The notes under the pieces were generated by a model that saw only the letters and a list, made by a program, of their open reading frames with translations, was not told where the DNA came from and made no database searches. From assembly GCA_017883345.1 (NCBI GenBank), contig JADGNT010000366.1, positions 1-5,791 of the forward strand: DNA of 5,791 bases, in the 5' to 3' direction. This document shows, piece after piece, positions 1 to 5,344 of this stretch. Source of the DNA: Candidatus Solibacter sp. (GTDB taxonomy: Bacteria > Acidobacteriota > Terriglobia > Bryobacterales > Bryobacteraceae). Positions within the stretch are counted from its first letter, which is position 1. Every line of letters begins with the position of its first letter. The position numbers were made by a program, and so were the translations under genes.

Positions 1-476
1 CCCACATTCTCGGTCCACTTGCCGATCTTCATGCCGATCAGGTTGGTGCCGAGGGCGACCCAGATGGCGACCAGCGATATGGCGAGCAGGAATACGCGGT
101 TGTCCGCCAGGTAGGCGTACGAGGGCCCCAGGGCGTAAACGCCGGCGCTCATGTAGAACATGGCCGCGCTGGGGAACCAGAAGGCAATGCTGATCCAGTA
201 GACGATGAAACAGAGGAAGCCGTGCCAGCGGCCGAAATCGTTGCGCGTCCAGAGATACAGGCCGCCGGCGCCGGGATACTTCACGGAGAGCACAGCCACG
301 GCGATGGCCAGCGGCACCATGAAGAGCACGGCGGCCAGCAGCCACAGGGTGACGGACCCGGGCCCCGCGTGGGCCGCCGCCGGAATCCAGCGCGTGCCCA
401 CGATGCAGGTGATGGCGAAGAACGTGATGTCGCGCAGGCCGAGCTCGCGCTTCAGTTGCGGGGCATTGTCATCCAT
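1..476 (-). CDS. APC-superfamily amino acid permease, N-terminal part (cut by window edge)
   Basis: This is the first 158 residues of an inner-membrane amino acid transporter; the rest lies beyond base 1. The protein starts MDDNAPQLKRELGLRD, then gives hydrophobic segments at about residues 15-35 (TM1, with a helix-breaking GTRWIP stretch), 42-65 (TM2), 86-118 (TM3 region) and 127-148 (TM4). Between TM2 and TM3 lies PGAGGLYLWTRNDFGRWHGF, the conserved amphipathic loop of the APC superfamily, closest in feel to the glutamate/GABA-exchanger-like branch. The ATG at 476-474 is 6 bases after the aminotransferase stop; GGATGA overlapping that stop can act as ribosome binding site. Family membership is well supported by the pattern. 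The substrate is inferred only from the neighbours to be an amino acid handled by the two upstream enzymes. Confidence 0.87.
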   Translation of the reverse strand, partial: MDDNAPQLKRELGLRDITFFAITCIVGTRWIPAAAHAGPGSVTLWLLAAVLFMVPLAIAVAVLSVKYPGAGGLYLWTRNDFGRWHGFLCFIVYWISIAFWFPSAAMFYMSAGVYALGPSYAYLADNRVFLLAISLVAIWVALGTNLIGMKIGKWTENV

Positions 477-482
477 TCCGCG

Positions 483-1613
483 TCATCCATGCAGGCGCCC
501 GATCTCGGCGTGGAGTTCGATCGCGATGCGGCGCAGTCCCTCGCGCAGGAACTCCGGTTTTCCGCCCAGCCAGACGCGGATATAGCCTTCCAGGCCGAGG
601 TGCGCGCCGGGAACAATCAGCACGCTCTGGTTGACGCGGATGCGCTCGCAGAGTTCGAAGCTCGGGGTCGGCGATTGATAGCGCATCAGGCACAGAGCGC
701 CCGCCTGGGGTTCGCGAAAGGTCAGAAAGCCGGCGAAACTGGCGGCCCACTCGCGCATGATGGGCAGGTTGTGTTGCAGAATGGCGCGAGTGCGCGCGTA
801 GAGCTTCTCGCGGTTTTCCGGGCGCACGGCGACGCGCGCCACGGCGTCGGAGATTTTATTGGGACCGATGGTGATGTAATCGTGCTGGCTCCAGCACTCG
901 GCGACGACGTCCGCGGGGGCCACGATCCAGCCGATGCGCACCCCGGGGATGCCGTAGGCCTTGGAAAGTCCGCTGGTGACGATCACGCGATCGCTCATCC
1001 CCCAGAAGCTCGGCGTGCGCGGGCGCGCGATTTCGGCGCCAAGATAGACTTCGTCGGCGAGCAGCCAGGCGCCGACCTGCTCGCAGCGGCGCACCATGCG
1101 CTGCATGGCCTCTAGCGTGAGCACGCTGCCCGAGGGGTTGTTGGGATTGGAGACGTAGACGAGGCGCGTTTTAGGATTGACGGCGCGCTCGAACTCTTCC
1201 CAATCGGGCTCCCAGTCCTGGTCGATGCGCAGAGAGAAGTGATTCACCCTGGCGCCGAGACTCCTGGGCACGCCGCCGTACTGCATGTAGTTGGGGACTT
1301 CGAAGGCCACCTCATCGCCTTCGCGCAGGAGGGCCAGGGCCAGCAGATAATTGGCTTCGGAGGTGCCGTTGGTGACTTCCACGCGATCGAGCGACGCGCC
1401 CGGGTAAATGCGCGTCAATTCCTCGCGGAGGGCAACGGTGCCGTTGGATTGGCTGTAGCCCAGCGGCATGTCGAGGAGCCCAGCGAGATCGAGCCCCATC
1501 TCGCCGAGTTCGCGCAAGGTCACGGGGCGGACGCCGCTTTCGCTGAGGTCCATTTCGACGACGTTCTCCCACGTCGACTGCATGCGCTCCATTTCGAATT
1601 GTTCGATTTTCAA
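483..1613 (-). CDS. PLP-dependent class I/II aminotransferase
   Basis: A 376-residue cytoplasmic fold-type I PLP enzyme, about the normal length for aspartate-aminotransferase-like proteins. Visible landmarks: cofactor-phosphate region NGTSEANYL (82-90), ring-stacking Tyr in VPNYMQY (Y109), NPNNPSG (156-162, N159), ADEVY (D187 pairing with the pyridine nitrogen, Y190), Schiff-base lysine K218 in SGLSKAYGIPGVRIGW with R226 holding the phosphate, and R346 in YIRVWLG, the position of the substrate carboxylate Arg. All catalytic residues are present, so it should be active. The start is a TTG at 1613-1611, overlapping the stop of the upstream gene as TTGA and preceded by GGGGG at 4 bases. The next in-frame ATG (1592, residue 8) would cut the N-terminus. 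Such proteins include true aminotransferases, beta-lyases and capreomycidine-synthase-like enzymes; I cannot pick the reaction. The close link to a cyclodeaminase-family gene suggests amino acid catabolism or modification. Confidence 0.9.
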   Translation of the reverse strand: MKIEQFEMERMQSTWENVVEMDLSESGVRPVTLRELGEMGLDLAGLLDMPLGYSQSNGTVALREELTRIYPGASLDRVEVTNGTSEANYLLALALLREGDEVAFEVPNYMQYGGVPRSLGARVNHFSLRIDQDWEPDWEEFERAVNPKTRLVYVSNPNNPSGSVLTLEAMQRMVRRCEQVGAWLLADEVYLGAEIARPRTPSFWGMSDRVIVTSGLSKAYGIPGVRIGWIVAPADVVAECWSQHDYITIGPNKISDAVARVAVRPENREKLYARTRAILQHNLPIMREWAASFAGFLTFREPQAGALCLMRYQSPTPSFELCERIRVNQSVLIVPGAHLGLEGYIRVWLGGKPEFLREGLRRIAIELHAEIGRLHG

Positions 1614-2539
1614 AGTGCCCCCAGGTAACAGAATTCGGCGATGTACAGGTCTTCGACGCCGAGCCCGGTGAAATCCGCCACGGTGATGCCCTCGGGATCG
1701 ATGGCGACGGGCACATCGCAGTACTCGCCAATCTCTAAGGCGCGGTCCGATTGATCCAGCGCGTGTTGCAGTTCACCCAGCTTCTCACATTGACGCCACG
1801 AATCGACCAGCAGGAGCGAAGCGCGGCGCAGGATATCCGGGTCCAGTTCCTGCTTGCCAGGGGAGTCCGCGCCCACGGCGGAGATGTGGGTGCGGGGCTG
1901 AAGATCGGCGGCACGCAGCAGGGGGAGGCGGGATGCCGTGACGGTGACGATGAGGCGCGCCGCCCTGGCGACATCCGCGGGCGAAGGGGCGAGCGCGATT
2001 TCGATTTGCGGAAGCGCGGCAAGAAGATCGGCGCGGCACTCGGCGGCGCGTTGGGGATTGCGGCCCCAGATGCAAATTTGGCGGAGGTCGAGGATTTCGG
2101 CGTGCATGCGGGCCTGCAAGCGCGCTTGTATGCCGGTGCCGAGGATGCCGAGGACGCGGTCGCGGCGGCCGAGTTCGCGCGCCACCAGAGCGGCCACGGC
2201 GGCGGTGCGCACGTCGGTGAGATGCCCGGCGTCGGCCAGGAAGGCCACGGGTTCGCCGGTTTCCGCCGAGGAGAGGAGCATCATGCCGTTGCCCACCGGC
2301 AGGCCGCGCGCGAGGTTGCCGGGAAAGGTGGCGGCGATCTTGAGCGCGAAATATTTTCCGCCGCGGCGATAGCTGGATTTGATGTGGACCTCGGCGTTAA
2401 CGGGGGCGATCTGGAGGTGCATGGGCATCGGCATGTCGCATTCGCCGCGGGAAAAAGCGGTGACGGCATCGCGCATGCGGGCGATGATCTCTCCGTACGC
2501 GAGGACGCGCCGGATCTCCGGGAGTTCGAGAATGCGCAT
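1610..2539 (-). CDS. ornithine cyclodeaminase / mu-crystallin family protein
   Basis: A 309-residue cytoplasmic NAD(P)-binding enzyme of the ornithine cyclodeaminase/mu-crystallin family, which also contains archaeal alanine dehydrogenase, ketimine reductases, SbnB and EutC-like proteins. Visible: the substrate-side lysine region FALKIA (K67), LTDVRTAAVAA (107-117, R111), the Rossmann motif GILGTGIQA (131-139), IWGRNPQRA (157-165) after the second strand, GADSPGKQELDP (223-234; D225 in the place of the catalytic Asp of ornithine cyclodeaminase), and TGLGVEDL (291-298). Length and motif order are normal. The stretch MPMPMHLQI (36-44) lies where family members contact the substrate carboxylate and has His rather than an Arg, so ornithine is not assured. 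The ATG at 2539 is preceded by a pyrimidine-rich stretch (TCTTTCCTTA) with no Shine-Dalgarno; a weak extended -10-like TGCTAGTCT sits at 2547-2555. This is the first gene of the minus-strand unit. Confidence 0.9.
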   Translation of the reverse strand: MRILELPEIRRVLAYGEIIARMRDAVTAFSRGECDMPMPMHLQIAPVNAEVHIKSSYRRGGKYFALKIAATFPGNLARGLPVGNGMMLLSSAETGEPVAFLADAGHLTDVRTAAVAALVARELGRRDRVLGILGTGIQARLQARMHAEILDLRQICIWGRNPQRAAECRADLLAALPQIEIALAPSPADVARAARLIVTVTASRLPLLRAADLQPRTHISAVGADSPGKQELDPDILRRASLLLVDSWRQCEKLGELQHALDQSDRALEIGEYCDVPVAIDPEGITVADFTGLGVEDLYIAEFCYLGAL

Positions 2540-2673
2540 TAAGGAAAGACTAGCAGACCGAAACGGGGATGCGCTTCAACGCAGAGCGACTAGGCGGGGC
2601 GGCGGCCCGGGTCAATTGAGGGAGGAAACAAGGGTGCACGCGAGGGAGTTTTGGAGAGGGAAGCGATCGATTT

Positions 2674-2720
2674 GACGCGGAGACGCTGAGGCGCGGAGAA
2701 AGACGCGGAGAAGAGCACGG
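2674..2720. repeat. imperfect 8-bp tandem repeat array (GACGCGGA type)
   Basis: Units read on the plus strand: GACGCGGA (2674-2681), GACGCTGA (2682-2689), GGCGCGGA (2690-2697), a GAAA spacer, GACGCGGA (2702-2709), a GAAG spacer, then AGCACGGA (2714-2721 approximately). The first three are directly adjacent, the later ones separated by 4 bases, keeping a 4-base phase throughout. On the minus strand the unit reads TCCGCGTC. I recall similar CTCTGCGTC-type short repeats in intergenic DNA of many environmental bacterial genomes; their role is not known to me. Confidence 0.75.
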
Positions 2721-2770
2721 ACAAGCTGGAGGGAGGGAGGGAGCAGGATTCACGCGTTGGCGCGGGTCGC

Positions 2771-2827
2771 ACGCGGAGGGAGCGGAGAACGCGGAGGGAA
2801 AAAACGGAGAGCGTGGAAGCGGAGGAA
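2771..2827. repeat. second, more degenerate block of the same CGGAG-type repeat
   Basis: The plus strand shows ACGCGGAG (2771-2778), AGCGGAGA (2781-2788), ACGCGGAG (2789-2796), then ACGGAGAGCG and AAGCGGAGG. These share the ACGCGGAG core of the array about 60 bases to the left but with irregular spacing. This is direct reading; relatedness of the two blocks is inferred from the shared core. Confidence 0.6.
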
Positions 2828-2847
2828 AACAGCGGGCCAGGGGGGGG

Positions 2848-2860
2848 GATAATCGGAGGG
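2848..2860 (+). promoter_or_regulatory. GATAAT -10-like box and GGAGGG ribosome binding site before the PIG-L-like gene
   Basis: GATAAT (2848-2853) matches the TATAAT consensus at 5 of 6 positions and directly follows a G9 tract. GGAGGG (2855-2860) is a good Shine-Dalgarno sequence but abuts the ATG at 2861, a spacing shorter than usual. No -35 box was found at the right distance, so the promoter part is weak; the ribosome binding site is what favours the 2861 start over upstream GTG 2813. Confidence 0.4.
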
Positions 2861-3199
2861 ATGACGCGAGCTTTGGTGGTCTCATTTCTGATAGTGGTTT
2901 GTTGTGTCCCGGTGGGGGCGCAGCAAGAGGCGCAGCGAACGATTCTGGCGGTGGGGGCGCATGCGGCCGATATGGAGCTGACGGCCGGCGCGATCCTGGC
3001 GCATCACAGGAGACTGGGCGACCGCGTGGTGATTCTGCATCTGACGCTGGGGGAGGGCGGGAATCCGAAGATGGCTCCGGCGGAGCTGCTGGGCAAGCTC
3101 ACCGCGGAGTTGGGCGGGCGGTTGACGGACCCGTTGAAGACGACCGTGGTGCAGGATCAGCGCTGCATGACCACGTGGGTGGTACAGAAGAACGCCTGA
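2861..3199 (+). CDS. truncated exported PIG-L/LmbE-like deacetylase (probable remnant or chimera)
   Basis: A 112-residue product. Residues 1-20 (MTRALVVSFLIVVCCVPVGA) are a clear signal peptide with cleavage after VGA, so the product would be exported. Residues 27-74 match the start of the PIG-L/LmbE N-acetyl-sugar deacetylase domain: strand TILAVGAH, helix TAGAILAHHRRLGD, strand RVVILHLTLGEGG, then NPKMAPAE. The family's zinc motif AHPDDE appears as AHAADME: H34 and D37 (zinc ligands) and E39 are kept, but the first Asp, the general base in MshB-type enzymes, is A36. Family members are about 230-300 residues with a further His ligand, which is absent here. After residue 75 the sequence (LLGKLTAELGGRLTDPLKTT onwards) no longer resembles the family and ends at TGA 3197-3199. 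It is either a deletion fusion or a decayed gene, and catalysis is unlikely. It converges on the SBBP gene with 6 bases between stops. Confidence 0.6.
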   Translation: MTRALVVSFLIVVCCVPVGAQQEAQRTILAVGAHAADMELTAGAILAHHRRLGDRVVILHLTLGEGGNPKMAPAELLGKLTAELGGRLTDPLKTTVVQDQRCMTTWVVQKNA

Positions 3200-3205
3200 G
3201 TCCGA

Positions 3206-5305
3206 TTACTTCAACACCACGATGAAGCCGTCGGCGACGCCGCCGGCGAAGCCGGCGCCGCTGGGCGTACCGACGTCAATCGGCATACCGACGTTGCCGT
3301 AGCCTCCCACGTAGATGCTGCCATCCGAACCGAGCACCAGGGCGCTGCCGACATACGTGCCGGTGGCGCCGAGGTAGGTGCAGAAGAGAAGACCGGCGCG
3401 GCCCGGCGTTCCGGGCTTGATGGCTGCGACGAAGACATCGATGCCGCCGCCCCATCCGGGATAGGGAGCGCCCACGGTGAAGAGATCCGGGGACAGGGTG
3501 TAGCCGGTGAAGTAGATGTTGCCGGCGCCATCGGGTTTGACGTCGTAGGCGACTTCGCCCTGGGTGCCGCCGAAGTAGGTGGAGTAGACCAGGAAGTGCG
3601 CCGGATCATTGGGATTGACTACGGAGACAAACACGTCGGTGTTGCCGGCGGGGTTGCGCTGCACGGCATCGGAAGTGACCGGGAAATCGTCGGAGAGGGT
3701 GTAGCCGGTGAGGATGACGTTGTTATTGGCGTCGAGAGAGATCTTGCGGACCTCGTCCACATCGGCTGGATGGTTTTGATCGGAGCCGCCGAAATAGGTG
3801 GAGTAGACGAGCGAAGCTTCGCCGGATTGGGTCATGTCCATCATGCCGACGACGATACCGACCCCGCCTTGCAGATTCTGGCGATAGGAGGGGCCTTCCA
3901 GCGGGAAATCGGTGGAAGTGGTGGTGATGCCGAAGTAGACCTTGCCGTTGGTGCCGACGGCGATGGAGCGGCCTTCATCGGTCAGTCCGCCACCCAGATA
4001 GGTGGAGTAGACGAGGGAAGTGCTATTGCGATCGAGCTTGGTGAGAAAGGCGTCCTGGCTGCCGAAGAGCGCCTGGGCGTAGCCGCTGGTGGTGAGCGGG
4101 AAGTCGGTGGCCTTGGTGGTGCCGATGAGGTAGATGAAGCCGGCGGGGTCGAGCGCCATGCCGTTGATGGAGCTAGGCCCATCGGTGCCCCCGAGGTGGG
4201 TGGAGTAGGTCAGGGAATCGCCGCCGTAGAGGCTGGGGTCGATGGTCGCGAGAAAGCCGGACACGACGGTGGCGGCGCCGGTACTTTGAAACGAGTTGCC
4301 GGCCATCGGGAAATTGGTGGAGGTGGTGGATCCGGCGAGGTAGGCGACACCCTTGGAATCCACTTCCAGGGCCAAGGCAATATCGAGGCCAGATCCGCCG
4401 AGGTAGGAGAAATACTTAATTGCGAAGTTGCCGTTGGCGGTGGTGTCGACGATGGCCAGGAAGATATCGGTCAGGCCGGCATTGAAATTGTTGTAGGCGC
4501 CGTCGATGTACTGCATTTCGCCGGTAGGGGTGGAGCCGGTGATGTAGAGCAGGCCGTTGGGCCCCATCTTCATGGCGGTGACGCGATCTGCGCCGGAACT
4601 GCCCATGTAGGCGCAGTAGATCAGGATGGGGTCGATGACCAGCGGGCGGGTGCGGTCGTAGCGGCCGAGCCGGAAGCCGACCTGGTTACGGGCCAGCAGG
4701 GTGTAGCGGCCCTTGATCGGGCGGTTGTCCTGGTAGATCACGGGCGCCTTCTGGAGCACCTGCGCGCCGCCAGAATCGAGCGCGAGATCGCCGCCGGGCG
4801 TAAGGCTGACCTGCACGTCGCCGTGGAAGTCGAGGCGGATGGCGTCGGGGTTGGCGCCGGGAGCGAGGACGAAATCGTATTCGAGCTGATTCTGGTTGCC
4901 GTAGTAGACCACGTCGATGCCGGGATAGACGCTCTGGTAGCGCACGCGGGCGTAGTTGGCGATGCCGGTGTGCCACTGGCTGCGCGCGCCCACCATATAG
5001 TTCGTGGTGGCCGGCCACTGGTCGAGCGGTTGGATGACGGGCGAGGGGCTGGCGTGGACGAGGCCGATTTCGACGCGGCTGGGGCCCACGAGGAACGCCG
5101 GGCCGTGCGCGGTCAACTGGAGGGTGGCGCCAGCGGAGCGCGCCGTGAAACGCACGGAGGCGTCCCGCTGACCGCGGTTCTCCTCGAAGCGCAGGGGCAG
5201 GCGCGCCATCGCCGCCTTGGCCTGCGCAATGGCGGGCTCTGGGGGCGCGGCGGCGAACAGGGTACCGGCGCACACGAATGACAAAAGTCCAAACAGACGA
5301 TGCAT
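3206..5305 (-). CDS. secreted SBBP-repeat beta-propeller protein with N-terminal DUF7948-like domain
   Basis: A 699-residue exported protein. Residues 1-20 (MHRLFGLLSFVCAGTLFAAA) form a signal peptide, cleaved near AAA-PP. Residues about 38-226 are the domain that typically precedes SBBP repeats: it opens LRFEENRGQRDASVRFTAR and includes TNYMVGARSQWHTGIANYARV, YPGIDVVYYGNQNQLEYDF and a closing RPLVIDPIL. Residues 227-699 hold seven repeats, each with a YSTYLGG-like motif and followed by an IYxxGxT and a DxFxxxxD segment. The last residues DGFIVVLK complete the final blade, so no C-terminal sorting or Ig-like domain follows. The role is unknown; proteins of this type are thought to be extracellular binding or scaffold proteins. 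The ATG at 5305 is chosen because it begins the signal peptide; a longer frame back to 5539 adds 78 residues of non-protein-like sequence running through the opposing rhodanese gene. No Shine-Dalgarno sequence precedes the ATG; stop is TAA. Confidence 0.88.
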   Translation of the reverse strand: MHRLFGLLSFVCAGTLFAAAPPEPAIAQAKAAMARLPLRFEENRGQRDASVRFTARSAGATLQLTAHGPAFLVGPSRVEIGLVHASPSPVIQPLDQWPATTNYMVGARSQWHTGIANYARVRYQSVYPGIDVVYYGNQNQLEYDFVLAPGANPDAIRLDFHGDVQVSLTPGGDLALDSGGAQVLQKAPVIYQDNRPIKGRYTLLARNQVGFRLGRYDRTRPLVIDPILIYCAYMGSSGADRVTAMKMGPNGLLYITGSTPTGEMQYIDGAYNNFNAGLTDIFLAIVDTTANGNFAIKYFSYLGGSGLDIALALEVDSKGVAYLAGSTTSTNFPMAGNSFQSTGAATVVSGFLATIDPSLYGGDSLTYSTHLGGTDGPSSINGMALDPAGFIYLIGTTKATDFPLTTSGYAQALFGSQDAFLTKLDRNSTSLVYSTYLGGGLTDEGRSIAVGTNGKVYFGITTTSTDFPLEGPSYRQNLQGGVGIVVGMMDMTQSGEASLVYSTYFGGSDQNHPADVDEVRKISLDANNNVILTGYTLSDDFPVTSDAVQRNPAGNTDVFVSVVNPNDPAHFLVYSTYFGGTQGEVAYDVKPDGAGNIYFTGYTLSPDLFTVGAPYPGWGGGIDVFVAAIKPGTPGRAGLLFCTYLGATGTYVGSALVLGSDGSIYVGGYGNVGMPIDVGTPSGAGFAGGVADGFIVVLK
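3209..4627 (-). repeat. seven SBBP repeats (about 65-73 residues each)
   Basis: Within the protein encoded at 3206-5305, motif copies are IYCAYMGSS (229-237), YFSYLGG (298-304), YSTHLGG (367-373), YSTYLGG (433-439), YSTYFGG (501-507), YSTYFGG (574-580) and FCTYLGA (641-647). Spacing between copies is 65 to 73 residues. The middle copies are also near-identical as DNA: plus-strand ATAGGTGGAGTAGAC or AGTAGGTGGAGTAGAC recurs near 3575, 3794 and 3998. Seven copies fit a seven-bladed propeller. Blade number is inferred from motif counting, not from a structure. Confidence 0.8.
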
Positions 5306-5315
5306 ACGAACTACT

Positions 5316-5343
5316 ATTAAAACATGTACAGGCGGATTGTCGA
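5316..5343 (-). promoter_or_regulatory. sigma70-like promoter for the SBBP gene, near-leaderless
   Basis: Read on the minus strand: -35 TCGACA (5343-5338, 5 of 6 to TTGACA), 16-base spacer, -10 TTTAAT (5321-5316, 5 of 6 to TATAAT), with TG one base before the -10 (extended -10). A start about 7 bases downstream of the -10 would fall near 5309, only some 4 bases before the ATG at 5305. That agrees with the lack of a Shine-Dalgarno sequence. The site lies in the 39-base gap of a divergent pair, the only AT-rich patch in the vicinity. Confidence 0.55.
5330..5335 (+). promoter_or_regulatory. likely ribosome binding site (AGGCGG) for the rhodanese gene
   Basis: AGGCGG ends 9 bases before the ATG at 5345. 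It supports that start over the in-frame ATG at 5324, which has only AT-rich DNA before it and an in-frame TAA at 5318. The site overlaps the spacer of the opposing SBBP promoter. Confidence 0.45.
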
Positions 5344-5344
5344 A

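Larger units (their letters stand above)
2540..2860. other. intergenic region between divergent genes, purine-rich with short direct repeats
   Basis: This 321-base gap separates the ornithine-cyclodeaminase-family gene (leftwards) from the PIG-L-like gene (rightwards). I see no convincing gene in it. From about 2617 onward the plus strand is overwhelmingly A and G. It contains an imperfect 8-base repeat array (2674-2720), a run of GGG blocks separated by single A (2728-2741), a second more degenerate set of CGGAG-type units (2771-2827), and a G9 tract (2840-2848). A CAACGCAGAG segment at 2577-2586 looks like an outlying relative of the repeat unit. Open frames crossing it are low-complexity translations of the repeat. 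Confidence 0.8.

Noticed and set aside
222..1115. 297-codon plus-strand frame across the permease and aminotransferase
   Set aside because: It is antisense to two well-supported genes, crosses their junction and has no domain-like pattern.
1751..2542. 263-codon plus-strand frame opposite the cyclodeaminase-family gene
   Set aside because: Antisense shadow with low-complexity Gly/Ala/His-rich translation; the minus-strand frame has all the family motifs.
2674..2827. CRISPR array
   Set aside because: Units are only 8 bases, adjacent or 4 bases apart, with no unique spacers of the required length.
2813..2860. Upstream GTG start adding 16 residues to the PIG-L-like protein
   Set aside because: The added residues are a Glu/Gly translation of the repeat and G9 tract and would bury the signal peptide; ATG 2861 has a GGAGGG before it.
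2550..2885. 111-codon minus-strand frame in the intergenic region
   Set aside because: A Pro/Ser/Arg-rich translation of the repeat complement with no ribosome binding site or motif.
3238..3258. GCCGGC-GAA-GCCGGC hairpin as a terminator between the convergent genes
   Set aside because: It lies inside the SBBP coding sequence with no T-tract after it in either direction; GCCGGC repeats are common in DNA of this GC content.
3596..5281. 561-codon open frame on the plus strand opposite the SBBP gene
   Set aside because: It is exactly antisense to a gene with clear family motifs, is dominated by Gly/Ala/Val/Asp/Glu with no recognisable motif, and is the usual by-product of GC-rich third positions.
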